From a bacterium (GTDB taxonomy: Bacteria; Zixibacteria; MSB-5A5; GN15; FEB-12), in the NCBI GenBank assembly GCA_016708025.1, contig JADJGQ010000002.1, forward strand, positions 930,001-994,000: a DNA stretch of 64,000 nt, read 5' to 3'. Of the stretch, positions 9,396 to 18,307 are shown one piece after another (position 1 is the first letter of the stretch; each line of letters opens with the position of its first letter). A model generated the notes under the pieces. The model did no database searches, was not told where the DNA came from, and was given only the letters and a program-made list of their open reading frames with translations. The position numbers and the translations under genes were made by a program.

Positions 9396-10598
9396 TTACT
9401 GCTCGACAACTGGCAGGTCGCGCTCGATCGGCGTGTCCTGGCGAAGACCAAGCACATAGTCGGCCTGCATCAGGGTATGAATCTCGCGGGTCCCCTCGTA
9501 AATCGAGGCGCCCTTCGAGTTGCGATAAAAGCGTTCGACCGGGTATTCATCGGAGAAGCCGTACGCACCAAAGACCTGAACGGCATTAGCGGCCGATGCT
9601 TCCGCCTCGCGGCAGGCGATCCACTTCGCCATCGAGGTTGCTTTCGTCGAGCGAACTCCCTGATTCTTGAGCCAGCCGGCTTTCATCCAAAGGTAAGTGC
9701 TGTATTCATAGCCGGCTTCCATATTGGCGATCATCTGTTTGACCAACTGGTGAGTGGCGATCTCCTGAGTGAAGGTCTTGCGCTCGTGGGAATATTTGAT
9801 GGAAGCATCGCGGCAGGCGCGGATTAGACCGCAAGAACCGGCGGCGACAGTGTAACGCCCCTGGTCAAGACAGAACATGGCGATCTTGAACCCGGAACCT
9901 TCTTTGTGTACCAGATTCTCGGCGGGGACTTTGACATCCTGGAAAGCGAGCCATCCGGTATTACCGGCGCGCACGCCCAGTTTCCCATGGATCGAGCCTG
10001 TGCTGACACCGGCGAAGGCGCGTTCGACGATGAAGCAGGAGATGCCGGAGTGATCGCGATTCCGCTTTTTCTCCAGATCAGTCCAGGCAAACACAAAAAA
10101 GTAATCGGCAACATCGGCAAGCGAGATCCACATCTTCTCACCATTGAGAACGTAGTGGTCCCCCTGCCTGACGGCGGTGGTCTGAATCCCGACGACATCG
10201 GATCCGGCAGCCGGTTCGGTCAGGCCGAACGTCGCCATCTTGTCCCCCTTGGCGGCGGGAACGAGATATTTCTGCTTTTGAGCTTCGCTCCCCCAGGTGA
10301 GGAGTGGGAGCGAGAAAAGGCCGATATGGACCGAGAGAATGACTCGTGCTGAAGTGTCCCCGTATTCCATTTCTTCAGAGGCGAGACCGAGTGAGATATA
10401 GTCCATGCCGAGGCCGCCGTACTGCTCCGGAATACAGAACCCGAGCAGGTTGGCTTTACGCATGGCCGGAAGAAGGTCCGGGTTGAGCTTCTGGGCGCGG
10501 TCGTATTCCTGGATACTGGGGAGAATAACGCGCGCGGCAACATCGCGAGCCATGTCGCGGACGGCTAACTGGTTGTCGGTGAAGCTAAAATCAATCAT
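9396..10598 (-). CDS. Acyl-CoA dehydrogenase
   Basis: FAD enzyme that oxidises an acyl-CoA to the trans-2-enoyl-CoA, passing electrons to ETF. The 400-aa length is normal. The N-terminal helical domain leads into the FAD/substrate signature FGLTEPAAGSD (~residues 124-134). The catalytic base is E368 in SIYEGTREIH. The C-terminal helix carries QVFGAYGFSDEYPVER, close to short/medium-chain and glutaryl-CoA-type enzymes; the substrate cannot be fixed. Together with the enoyl-CoA hydratase at 11.3 kb it supplies two consecutive beta-oxidation (or benzoate/butyrate-type) steps. A near-consensus promoter lies upstream at 10643-10671. Confidence 0.93.
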   Translation of the reverse strand: MIDFSFTDNQLAVRDMARDVAARVILPSIQEYDRAQKLNPDLLPAMRKANLLGFCIPEQYGGLGMDYISLGLASEEMEYGDTSARVILSVHIGLFSLPLLTWGSEAQKQKYLVPAAKGDKMATFGLTEPAAGSDVVGIQTTAVRQGDHYVLNGEKMWISLADVADYFFVFAWTDLEKKRNRDHSGISCFIVERAFAGVSTGSIHGKLGVRAGNTGWLAFQDVKVPAENLVHKEGSGFKIAMFCLDQGRYTVAAGSCGLIRACRDASIKYSHERKTFTQEIATHQLVKQMIANMEAGYEYSTYLWMKAGWLKNQGVRSTKATSMAKWIACREAEASAANAVQVFGAYGFSDEYPVERFYRNSKGASIYEGTREIHTLMQADYVLGLRQDTPIERDLPVVEQ

Positions 10599-10642
10599 GT
10601 TGGTCTATCTGCTCCTTATCTGGACTCCCGAAAGTGCGGCAA

Positions 10643-10671
10643 TATATACATAGTAGTAGTCATAATGTCAA
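10643..10671 (-). promoter_or_regulatory. Sigma-70-type promoter for the acyl-CoA dehydrogenase
   Basis: On the minus strand TTGACA (10671-10666), a 17-nt spacer and TATATA (10648-10643) give a near-perfect housekeeping promoter. The predicted start at ~10636 leaves a leader of ~37 nt before ATG 10598. Confidence 0.75.
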
Positions 10672-10784
10672 TTGGGCCGATTTGGTTGCCGGAACCGCTC
10701 AAAAAAACGGGTCGAATCCGCATTCTGTTGCCCCGCTAAACTGATTTCGCTATATTCCTGCGCCTTATAGGGAAGGAAACATTT

Positions 10785-11261
10785 GTGAGTGACCCGACAT
10801 CGGCCAAAGCCGACTTGATTCCATATACCGAAGAATATTCTCCGCTGGTCCGTTCATGGATAGAATCCGAAGAAACTTTGTTTTTTGTCTGCCGGGGAAA
10901 GGAATTTCCTCCGCCGGATGACCTGGTGGAGTCCTGGCAGCGGGCGGATGTCTCTTCGTATCTGCTCTCAGCGGACCGCCACCCGGTCGCTTATGGCGAA
11001 CTCTGGGCGCGCCCGAATGAACGGGCCGTGGAGATCGCTCATCTGCTGGTCGACCCGTACCGTCGAACGAACGGCTACGGCACCAAGATGCTGCATCTAT
11101 TGTATGAACGGGCGGCTGAGCGGAAGGGGATAGTCAAAGTAGTGCTCAATCTGTATAGTGAGAATCCGATCGCGTTGGGATGTTATCTCAAGGCGGGGTT
11201 TGAACTGACCGGCGCGGCGACGCATACGATGGGTCTCAAGCTGGTGCGCGTAGTGCGATAA
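10785..11261 (+). CDS. GNAT-family N-acetyltransferase
   Basis: Small (158 aa) GCN5-related acetyltransferase using acetyl-CoA. The acetyl-CoA pyrophosphate loop follows the pattern VDPYRRTNGYGTKMLHLL, and the C-terminal part has NPIALGCYLKAGFE, the usual 'N..A...Y.k.GF' of motif B. The GTG start is backed by GGAAGGA 8 nt upstream. It runs co-directionally with the enoyl-CoA hydratase 37 nt later. The substrate is unknown. Confidence 0.85.
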   Translation: MSDPTSAKADLIPYTEEYSPLVRSWIESEETLFFVCRGKEFPPPDDLVESWQRADVSSYLLSADRHPVAYGELWARPNERAVEIAHLLVDPYRRTNGYGTKMLHLLYERAAERKGIVKVVLNLYSENPIALGCYLKAGFELTGAATHTMGLKLVRVVR

Positions 11262-11298
11262 TTGTCAATCAATGTTCTGACATAGAAAAGGACCTGCA

Positions 11299-12084
11299 AT
11301 GGCGGACTACAAAAATCTGATGGTGAACATGCGCGGCAAAGTGATGATCATCACGATCAGCCGCGAACGGGCGCTTAATGCGCTGAACCGCGAAACGATC
11401 AATGAACTTCAGCAGCTTTTCTCCTACCACTGGTCGGATGATGCAGTTGGCGCAGTGATCATCACCGGCGCCGGCGAAAAGGCGTTTGTGGCCGGAGCCG
11501 ATATTCCGGAACTGGCGGATCTCGATGTTCGCTCCGGGTCTGATCTCTCTGCGCGCGGTCAGTACCTGATGAAGACTATCCAGAATTTCCCGAAACCGGT
11601 GATCGCCGCGGTCAACGGCTTCGCTCTGGGCGGCGGACTTGAACTGGCGATGGCTTGCGATATCCGGCTGGCCTCAGAGAAAGCGAAACTGGGATTGCCG
11701 GAGACCGGACTCGGGTTGATCCCCGGCTACGGCGGCACGCAGCGTCTGGCCAGACTGGTTGGCCGCGGACATGCGATGAAAATGATCTTCACCGGTGAGC
11801 CGATCGTGGCCGCTGAAGCACTGCGAATCGGCCTGGTGGAAGAAGTCTGCGCTCCGGAGATGTTGATGGAGCGGGCGATCAACATGGCTGAGTTGATCTG
11901 CACCAAGGGTCCGTTGGCAGTGGTCGCGGCAAAAGAGTGCATCAACCGCGGGCTCGATGTCAACCTGACCGCCGGATGCGATCTGGAGAAGGCGAATTTC
12001 GGCGCCATGTGCGGAACCGGCGACAAAAACGAAGGTGTCGAGGCGTTCCAGGAGAAGCGGAAACCGGAATTCTCGGGTCACTGA
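11299..12084 (+). CDS. Enoyl-CoA hydratase/isomerase (crotonase family)
   Basis: Crotonase-fold enzyme of 261 aa that hydrates a 2-enoyl-CoA to the 3-hydroxyacyl-CoA. The oxyanion hole is AFVAGADIPEL and FALGGGLELAMACDIR. The two catalytic glutamates are E115 (GGGLELAMAC) and E135 (LPETGLGLIPGYGGTQRL), both present, so this is a genuine hydratase rather than an isomerase or hydrolase variant. The C terminus ends KRKPEFSGH, as in 3-hydroxybutyryl-CoA dehydratases. It pairs functionally with the acyl-CoA dehydrogenase at 9.4-10.6 kb. A family-1 palindromic repeat follows its stop directly. Confidence 0.93.
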   Translation: MADYKNLMVNMRGKVMIITISRERALNALNRETINELQQLFSYHWSDDAVGAVIITGAGEKAFVAGADIPELADLDVRSGSDLSARGQYLMKTIQNFPKPVIAAVNGFALGGGLELAMACDIRLASEKAKLGLPETGLGLIPGYGGTQRLARLVGRGHAMKMIFTGEPIVAAEALRIGLVEEVCAPEMLMERAINMAELICTKGPLAVVAAKECINRGLDVNLTAGCDLEKANFGAMCGTGDKNEGVEAFQEKRKPEFSGH

Positions 12085-12088
12085 TGGT

Positions 12089-12120
12089 CGGGCAGACGAG
12101 GACGTCTGCCGCGCAAGGAA
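12089..12120 (+). repeat. Family-1 palindromic repeat, copy a
   Basis: The core GGCAGACG-AGG-ACGTCTGCC forms an 8-bp hairpin and is followed by GCGCAAGGAA. In this copy the AAGGAA tail sits 4 nt before the ATG of the next gene and can serve as its ribosome binding site. Confidence 0.9.
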
Positions 12121-12124
12121 CTTG

Positions 12125-12580
12125 ATGATACGAATCGTGCGGACAGATTCTTCAGATACGCAGTTCAGAGAATTGGTGATGCTCCTCGACCAGGATCTTG
12201 CGATCCGTGATGGCGAGGAGCATTCCTTTTATGCCACCTACAACAAGATCGACGCGATCCAGCATGTTGTGGTCGCGTATGATGCTGAGCAGGCAGTCGG
12301 GTGCGGGGCAATCAAGCGATACGACGAACAGATAGTTGAGATCAAGCGGATGTTTGTGCGGCCCGAATGCCGGGGGAGAGGGATCGCCGGTGAGGTTCTG
12401 AAAGAGCTGGAGAGATGGGGGAGTGAACTCGGCTTCTCCGCGGCAATCCTCGAAACCGGTAAAAAGCAGCCTGAGGCGATCCGTCTCTATCAGAAAAGCG
12501 GCTATATGCTGATCCCGAATTTTGGTCAGTATGAGGGAGTGGAGAACAGCGTCTGCATGAAGAAAACATTGGGGAAATAG
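12125..12580 (+). CDS. GNAT-family N-acetyltransferase
   Basis: 151-aa GCN5-related acetyltransferase. Motif A is seen as MFVRPECRGRGIAGEVLKEL (acetyl-CoA loop R-G-R-G-I-A), and motif B as ETGKKQPEAIRLYQKSGY. ATG 12125 is chosen because it begins MIRIVRTDSSD and has AAGGAA 4 nt upstream, donated by the repeat at 12089-12120. An in-frame ATG at 12035 would overlap the hydratase gene and translate the repeat. It is followed 4 nt later by the redox-protein gene, so the two are probably cotranscribed. Confidence 0.88.
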   Translation: MIRIVRTDSSDTQFRELVMLLDQDLAIRDGEEHSFYATYNKIDAIQHVVVAYDAEQAVGCGAIKRYDEQIVEIKRMFVRPECRGRGIAGEVLKELERWGSELGFSAAILETGKKQPEAIRLYQKSGYMLIPNFGQYEGVENSVCMKKTLGK

Positions 12581-12584
12581 GTCG

Positions 12585-13025
12585 ATGCCGATAACAAGCA
12601 AAGAGTCAGCGAGAGAGACATTTATGGGGGGATTCAATTGCGCTCAGTCAGTCTGTTCGACATTCGCCGAGCAGCTCGGACTGGAGCGCAAGGTGACGCT
12701 CAAAATGGCGGGGGCCTTTGGCGGAGGGATGGCCGGCACAGCCTCGACCTGCGGCGCCGTGACCGGCGGACTGATGGTGATCGGCCTCAAGTACGGCAAG
12801 TGCGAACCTGACGATGATGACGCCAAACAGCGATGCACCGAAAAGGCGCAGATGTTTCTTTCGCGATTCACGGCGAAACATGGGGCGCTGACCTGCCGCG
12901 AACTTCTGGGGTGCGATATCAGCACGCCGGAGGGGAGAGAGTATCAGACGGAGAATCAACTGAAAGAGAAAAAGTGTGTTGGGTTCGTGACGGACGCGGT
13001 GGGGATATTGGAAGAGATATTGTAA
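12585..13025 (+). CDS. C_GCAxxG_C_C family redox-active protein
   Basis: 146-aa protein matching the putative redox-active protein family named from its cysteine pattern. The pattern is visible as GGFNCAQSVC (C19, C24), STCGAVTGG (C56), then C104 and C110 in TCRELLGCD and C131 near the end. The family is thought to bind a metal or act in thiol redox chemistry and is common in anaerobes. The partner is unknown. It begins 4 nt after the GNAT gene and ends before a terminator. Confidence 0.85.
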   Translation: MPITSKESARETFMGGFNCAQSVCSTFAEQLGLERKVTLKMAGAFGGGMAGTASTCGAVTGGLMVIGLKYGKCEPDDDDAKQRCTEKAQMFLSRFTAKHGALTCRELLGCDISTPEGREYQTENQLKEKKCVGFVTDAVGILEEIL

Positions 13026-13047
13026 GCTTCGCGGATAGAAGGTGTAC

Positions 13048-13078
13048 AGAGGCAGGGCGAGTGTCCTGCCTTCTTTGT
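13048..13078 (+). terminator. Terminator after the redox-protein gene
   Basis: The arms AGGCAGG (13050-13056) and CCTGCCT (13065-13071) form a stem around an 8-nt loop, followed by the T-rich run TCTTTGTTT. Confidence 0.7.
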
Positions 13079-13211
13079 TTCCCCTCCGAGCAAACCGTGA
13101 GATACCAGAAGGTTAGCCGTACGTCGCCTACCCCCGCAATTCCCTTGAATGTCCGAGCAATTTGTCCTACTTTACCGGACTAAATTGACCTAACCGTTGG
13201 AATAGAAAAAG

Positions 13212-15194
13212 ATGAAACAACCTCTCGATCCCGCCGCCAACTATGAACGGACCAAAGCGGTGGTCGGATATATCCCGCGCAAAGATGCCACCCGCGAAAC
13301 CTATGCTTCGCTCGGCTTCAAATCCGGACTCGAAATTCACCAGCAACTTCTGACCAAGTCAAAACTGTTCTGCCGCTGCCCCGCCGGGCGCTACCAGAAC
13401 GGCAAAGATTACGATGCCGAGGTTATCCGGCATATGCGTCCAACGCTGTCGGAACTTGGCGAATACGACGGCACCGCGCTGATGGAATTTAAGACAAAAA
13501 AAGAGATAACGTACCGTATCAAATACGAGACCGCCTGTACATACGAAGTCGATGACACCCCTCCGTTCCTGGCCGATCGCGAGGCGCTCGAAAATGCGAC
13601 ACAGATCGCCTTGATGCTGAAGATGAATATTGTCGGCGAGCTGCATATCACGCGCAAGCAGTATCTCGATGGGTCCATCCCGACCGGCTTCCAGCGAACC
13701 GGTATTGTGGCGATCGAGGGATCGATCCCGCTTCGCGAAAAGACCGTGCGGTTGATCCAACTTTCGATCGAAGAAGACTCCTGCCGCGAGGTCTCCGATA
13801 TCGGCCACCAGCGGATCTACACGACTGACCGGCTCGGCATGCCGTTGATCGAAACAGTCACCTATCCCGACATGCTGACTCCCGACGAAGTCGCCGAGGC
13901 GGCGCAGTATCTCAGATTTGTGGCGCGGTCTTCTGGTAAAGTGCGCACCGGGATCGGCGCGGCGCGAGAGGATGTTAATGTCTCGGTTCGTGGCGGAACG
14001 CGAGTTGAGATCAAAGGAGTCGCGCATATCAAGTGGATTCCGCGACTGGTGCACATCGAGGCGTTCCGGCAGTCATCGCTGCTTCGGATCAAAGAAGAAC
14101 TGAACGAACGGATCGCCGACAAAGCGAACTGGGGAGTGAGTTGGAAAGATATCGACTCTGATCTTCTGAATACCGATTTCTTCCCGCTCCGTCAGGCACG
14201 CATGATCCGGAGCCGGATAGTTGCGATCAATCTCCCGAAATTCGAGGGGATCCTCTCGCACTTCACGCAGCCGGGCAAAAGTTTCGCCAACGAACTGGCT
14301 GACCGCCTCAAAGTGATCGCCGGTCTCGAAAAACCGAATATGGCGCACACCGAGGATCACAAACCGGTGATTCGTCAGAAAGACTGGGAGACGATCCGCC
14401 AGATCGTGCGCGGCGAAGATGGCGATGCCCAGATAATCGTTTGGGGGCCGAGCGAAGATATCATCACCGCGATCGACACGATCCAGGAGCGGTGCCGCCT
14501 CGCGATGGATGGCGTACCGAACGAAACCCGCAAAGGGCTGGATGACGGCACCACGCTCTTCGAGCGAGTGCTCCCCGGACCGGATAGAATGTATCCCGAC
14601 ACCGACTCGGCGCCGATTTCGGTCGATGATGATTTTATCGAGAAAATCCGTCAGCGGATGCCGGTCGATGTGCATGCCCGCATGGAGCAGTTGCGCGAGT
14701 GGCGCGTCCCACCGGATACCTGGAATTATCTTTTGAAACGGAATCTAGTCGGGCTGGTGGAGAAGATCGTCACCGACCTGAATCAGGACCCGATCTTTGT
14801 CGCCTCGCTTCTGGCGCACAAGCTGAAAAATGTCGAGGGGAAAGTTGCCTCGCAGGATGGCTTCAGTTACGCCAAAGTTTACGACCTGTTTGTTTTCGGC
14901 AAACAGCGCGGACTGTTCGACGAGATCCTCAAGCCGATGGTCGCGGTGATGTATGAACATCCGAATATGGATTTCGAATCTATCCTCGTGACGCTCGATT
15001 TCAAGCCGCAAACGATGGAACAGCTCAAGAGCAACATTCCGCTGCTCAAGCAGAAATTCCGCGAGATCAAAACATCAACCGACCCCGGCGCCGAAGGGCG
15101 CTGGATCATGGCGAACCTTCGAAAGCGCGCCTACGGCAATGTCTGCATGGAAGAGTTGCAGAAGCTGGTCGAAAACGAGGTGAACCATGGCTGA
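13212..15194 (+). CDS. gatE: Glutamyl-tRNA(Gln) amidotransferase subunit E (archaeal type)
   Basis: GatE binds misacylated Glu-tRNA(Gln) and, with GatD, converts it to Gln-tRNA(Gln). The 660-aa length fits the archaeal family. The N-terminal GatB-like core carries LGFKSGLEIHQQLLTKSKLF, and FCRCPAGRYQ has the Cys pair expected there. The kinase-like region includes YLDGSIPTGFQRT, and FERVLPGPDRMYPDTDSAPI (~residues 447-466) is the GatE signature next to the AspRS-like insertion. A GatB/YqeY-type tail ends the protein. The stop overlaps gatD by 8 nt. GatDE is regarded as archaeal, so its presence beside bacterial genes suggests transfer or a deep-branching lineage. Confidence 0.95.
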   Translation: MKQPLDPAANYERTKAVVGYIPRKDATRETYASLGFKSGLEIHQQLLTKSKLFCRCPAGRYQNGKDYDAEVIRHMRPTLSELGEYDGTALMEFKTKKEITYRIKYETACTYEVDDTPPFLADREALENATQIALMLKMNIVGELHITRKQYLDGSIPTGFQRTGIVAIEGSIPLREKTVRLIQLSIEEDSCREVSDIGHQRIYTTDRLGMPLIETVTYPDMLTPDEVAEAAQYLRFVARSSGKVRTGIGAAREDVNVSVRGGTRVEIKGVAHIKWIPRLVHIEAFRQSSLLRIKEELNERIADKANWGVSWKDIDSDLLNTDFFPLRQARMIRSRIVAINLPKFEGILSHFTQPGKSFANELADRLKVIAGLEKPNMAHTEDHKPVIRQKDWETIRQIVRGEDGDAQIIVWGPSEDIITAIDTIQERCRLAMDGVPNETRKGLDDGTTLFERVLPGPDRMYPDTDSAPISVDDDFIEKIRQRMPVDVHARMEQLREWRVPPDTWNYLLKRNLVGLVEKIVTDLNQDPIFVASLLAHKLKNVEGKVASQDGFSYAKVYDLFVFGKQRGLFDEILKPMVAVMYEHPNMDFESILVTLDFKPQTMEQLKSNIPLLKQKFREIKTSTDPGAEGRWIMANLRKRAYGNVCMEELQKLVENEVNHG

Positions 15195-16569
15195 TCTGTT
15201 CAAAGGATACAAAGGTCGGGCACTCGCCGTCCTGCAAGAGTGGAAAGCTCGCGTCTGGGGGGATGTCCAGGTTGCAACCACCCGCGGAGATTTCCGCGGC
15301 ATTCTGCTTCCACGCTCCGAAAACGATGATGATCGCCATATCGTGCTCAAACTGGCGACCGGCTACAATGTCGGGATCGCGGTTGAGACGATCCTCGATA
15401 TGAAAGAGCTGGGCTACAAAGAGGCGCATTATAAGATCCCGGAAAAGCAATTCCCGGTGACCAAGGGGAAGCCGCATGTCAAATTGCTTGGAACAGGTGG
15501 GACGATCGCCTCGCGTCTGGACTACCGGACCGGCGCGGTGATCCCGGCTTTCTCGCCGGGTGAGTTGTACGGCGCGGTACCGGAACTTGCGGATATCTGC
15601 AATCTCTCCACTGAAAAGCTATTTGCGGTCTTTTCGGAGAATATGGGGCCGGAGCAGTACAAAACGCTCGCGATCTCGATTGGCCGCGAAATCGAAAAGG
15701 GGATCGACGGAATCGTCATCGGGCACGGAACTGACACGATGCACCACACTGCCGCGGCGCTCGCCTTCATGGTGCAGAACTCGCCGGTGCCGATCGTGAT
15801 GGTCGGCTCACAGCGATCCTCGGATCGACCTTCCTCGGATGCCGCCCTCAATTTGCAGCATGCAACCAAAACGGCGGCCGAGTCGGATATCGCCGAAGTG
15901 ATGGTCTGTATGTTCGGGCCGACCTCAGATGAGTACGGGCTGCTGCATCGCGGAACTCGCGTGCGCAAGATGCACTCATCGTATCGGAGCACATTCCGGA
16001 CGATCGGCGAAATTCCACTCGCGATGGTTGATACCAAAAAGATCACGCCGATCAAGACGGATTACAATCGCCGTCGCAAAGATCGCAATGTGACGATCCA
16101 TCCGTATTTTGAAGAAAAGATCGGCCTGGTCTATTATTACCCCAACATGGCGCCGGATATTATCGACTCACTGGTGGACAACGGCTATCGCGGGATCATT
16201 ATCGCCGGAACCGGGCTTGGGCATATCAACAAGCCGGTCTATCCGGCGATCGAACGGGCGCGCGACAAGGGAGTCGCGGTGTACATGACGGTGCAGACTC
16301 TCTGGGGGTATGTCCATATGTTCGTCTACGACACCGGCCGCGATCTGATGGCGAAAGGAATCATCCCGCTGGCGAATATGTTGCCGGAGGTCGCGTATAT
16401 CAAACTCGGCTGGGCGATGGGGCAGACCGATGATCTGGCGCGTGTGAAAGAGCTGATGTTGACTCCTATCGCGGGAGAGATCACCGACCGCGAACCATAC
16501 AACGGGTATCTGGTCTTCCAGGGGGGCGTGCCCGAGGTGGAGGAGTGGCTGAAGAGGATACACAAATAG
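15187..16569 (+). CDS. gatD: Glutamyl-tRNA(Gln) amidotransferase subunit D (asparaginase-like)
   Basis: GatD is the glutaminase of the GatDE complex and supplies ammonia to GatE. The ~90-residue N-terminal extension (beginning MADLFKGYKGRALAVLQ) is specific to GatD and absent from plain asparaginases. The type-I/II asparaginase domain follows: first catalytic Thr T106 in LLGTGGTIASR, and the second Thr/Asp pair T182-D183 in IGHGTDTM. The protein has 460 aa and starts inside the gatE coding end with an overlapping AGGTGAACC ribosome binding region, so translation is coupled. No gatA, gatB, gatC or glnS is visible in the window. Confidence 0.95.
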   Translation: MADLFKGYKGRALAVLQEWKARVWGDVQVATTRGDFRGILLPRSENDDDRHIVLKLATGYNVGIAVETILDMKELGYKEAHYKIPEKQFPVTKGKPHVKLLGTGGTIASRLDYRTGAVIPAFSPGELYGAVPELADICNLSTEKLFAVFSENMGPEQYKTLAISIGREIEKGIDGIVIGHGTDTMHHTAAALAFMVQNSPVPIVMVGSQRSSDRPSSDAALNLQHATKTAAESDIAEVMVCMFGPTSDEYGLLHRGTRVRKMHSSYRSTFRTIGEIPLAMVDTKKITPIKTDYNRRRKDRNVTIHPYFEEKIGLVYYYPNMAPDIIDSLVDNGYRGIIIAGTGLGHINKPVYPAIERARDKGVAVYMTVQTLWGYVHMFVYDTGRDLMAKGIIPLANMLPEVAYIKLGWAMGQTDDLARVKELMLTPIAGEITDREPYNGYLVFQGGVPEVEEWLKRIHK

Positions 16570-16585
16570 GGGAAGGATAGGAGCT

Positions 16586-17620
16586 ATGTCTGGTGAGACA
16601 GAGAGCACTACCACATTTTCTCCATTCATTTACGATTGTCGCAAAAGCATAGGAGTATTTGACGAGACTCTGAAGTACATCGAGTCCACAGGATTAAATG
16701 AAAGAATCAGGCGGGCGGGATGGGTACTTCAGAATGCAGGCGGCATGGTGCCGCAGCACGCGGAAAGTCTTTGGTCGGGACACTTCTTCCCGTATGTAGA
16801 AGCCACCGATGAATTGGCAGTTTCGCTCAATTTGGCTCTTTTCGGATTCTACAAGCAGTCTATGGTGTCCTTGAGAGCTGGATTGGAACTCGGTCTACTA
16901 TCTGTATACTGGAATCTCAATGATGACGGCCATATAGCCGTCAAGTCTTGGCTGCGCTCAAACGAAGAGACTCCTCGACTTGGTGATATCTGGAGGAAGT
17001 TTGAAAGTCACCCAAACTTCGCGTTTGTCCAATCGAAATATGATTTGAGAAAGAGACTCCTGGATTTGGGAACGTTGAGCAACTACGTTCATTCGAAGGG
17101 ATATCGATATTCGAATCGGTTTGGGTTGAAATTCAAGCCGAACTTTCAGATTTTTTCAGACGACGCCTTTAAAAAGTGGCTGAGTCAATTTGAAGAAGTT
17201 GTTAGAGTCATTGTCATACTTCACCTAATCAAATATCCGCTTGGCGCATTCAGGTATGACTACTATAGCAAGTTTGGGATCGAAGAACCGTGGATTGGCA
17301 TTCTTGACGAAGCGTTTGTCGATCAAATTGAGTCCTTCATTGAGCCAGAGATCTTCCAAATTGTCGAGGAACTAGTGCGGATTGATCTGTACGCAAAAGG
17401 TGTCGTAGCATTTGTCGAGGGACTTCCGGACTTATCTGAAGATGAACTTGAGAAAAAAATGGTGGACTTCGACAAGTCATTGATTCGATCGAGCGGCTGG
17501 AACAACTGGATCAAATTGCAGAATCAAACAGTAAGTATCTTAAGCGATCCTGCTCCGAGGCTCGCTCGAATCGAACTACTACGAGTTTGGGCCGAAGAGA
17601 ATGGTCTACTAAAAGAATAG
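16586..17620 (+). CDS. Hypothetical protein, A+T-richer accessory gene
   Basis: 344-aa protein with no signal peptide and no clear transmembrane helix. It is mostly helical with aromatic-rich segments (LFGFYKQSMVSLRAGLELGLLSVYW, ~residues 85-110), somewhat like DUF5677-type proteins, but I do not claim the family. The DNA is visibly A+T-richer than the gatDE genes before it, a sign of a later arrival. SD AGGAG lies just before the ATG, and it follows gatD by 16 nt. The function is unknown. Confidence 0.7.
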   Translation: MSGETESTTTFSPFIYDCRKSIGVFDETLKYIESTGLNERIRRAGWVLQNAGGMVPQHAESLWSGHFFPYVEATDELAVSLNLALFGFYKQSMVSLRAGLELGLLSVYWNLNDDGHIAVKSWLRSNEETPRLGDIWRKFESHPNFAFVQSKYDLRKRLLDLGTLSNYVHSKGYRYSNRFGLKFKPNFQIFSDDAFKKWLSQFEEVVRVIVILHLIKYPLGAFRYDYYSKFGIEEPWIGILDEAFVDQIESFIEPEIFQIVEELVRIDLYAKGVVAFVEGLPDLSEDELEKKMVDFDKSLIRSSGWNNWIKLQNQTVSILSDPAPRLARIELLRVWAEENGLLKE

Positions 17621-17628
17621 GCCAGCAG

Positions 17629-17690
17629 CCCGCCATTCATGGTGGGTCTGACACCTCAAGTCGGGTCCACGGGGACGTCTGCCTGTCAGA
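17629..17690 (+). repeat. Family-3 palindrome and a degenerate family-1 copy
   Basis: 17629-17646 reads CCCGCC-ATTCAT-GGTGGG, one member of the CCCACC...GGTGGG hairpin family. It is followed at 17665-17686 by a decayed copy of the family-1 core (GGGACGTCTGCC). The rest of the 17621-17818 gap holds the promoter listed next. Confidence 0.65.
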
Positions 17691-17762
17691 GCAAGAGTCG
17701 TAAGTCGATTCTGACTTCGGACTCGTTCTATATTTGTACCCGTTGCTGCCAGTTTGTGACTC

Positions 17763-17791
17763 TTGACATTTGCTGAAATTGTTGCTAAAAT
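17763..17791 (+). promoter_or_regulatory. Sigma-70-type promoter for the accessory gene pair
   Basis: TTGACA (17763-17768), a 17-nt spacer and TAAAAT (17786-17791) form a near-consensus promoter. The predicted start at ~17798 is ~20 nt before ATG 17819. Confidence 0.75.
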
Positions 17792-17818
17792 AGGGGCAGT
17801 TGGGGAAAGTAGTCCATA

Positions 17819-18304
17819 ATGACTTTCATAGATATAGCGTCACTTATCGGCACATTTTGCACTCTAATCGGATTAGTGGTAGCTATTTGGCAACTCAAGA
17901 AGACAAGAGACAGTGTAGATGCGGCCCGCAAAGCGTCCGAGGAAACTCGCAAGCAACTGCAATCGCGACTTTGGATAACCGATGCAACCGCTCTCATCCA
18001 ATTTATCGAAGCGGCCAGAGAATTGATTCATCATGATGAATTGAGAGCGGCGCTAATTAGGATTCGAGATGTCAAAGTCGCGCTTGTACGGGTTATTAAC
18101 GGATTTGGATTGGATGAGCAGATAAAACAGGGGATAGATAAGACAATCGACGATCTCACGAAGATTGAAGTTGAGGTGGAAAAGGCAGTGATATCGAGTC
18201 TCCCAGCCGATAAGCTCCGGATCTCAAAAATGCTCTCGGTTGCTTCGGCTGCATTAAGTGCGGCGGTCGGCAAGGACCTTTACAAGACTCAGAGTGGAGA
18301 TTAG
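17819..18304 (+). CDS. Membrane-anchored hypothetical protein
   Basis: 161 aa. Residues ~5-24 (IASLIGTFCTLIGLVVAIWQ) form one transmembrane helix with the N terminus outside or embedded. It is followed by a basic, helical stretch (LKKTRDSVDAARKASEETRKQ) that suggests a short coiled coil, then a helical cytoplasmic domain. This layout recurs in accessory proteins next to conflict or signalling genes, but no family can be named. It has its own promoter and is followed 3 nt later by the shifted gene, so the two form an operon. A+T-rich like its neighbours. Confidence 0.7.
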   Translation: MTFIDIASLIGTFCTLIGLVVAIWQLKKTRDSVDAARKASEETRKQLQSRLWITDATALIQFIEAARELIHHDELRAALIRIRDVKVALVRVINGFGLDEQIKQGIDKTIDDLTKIEVEVEKAVISSLPADKLRISKMLSVASAALSAAVGKDLYKTQSGD

Positions 18305-18307
18305 GCT

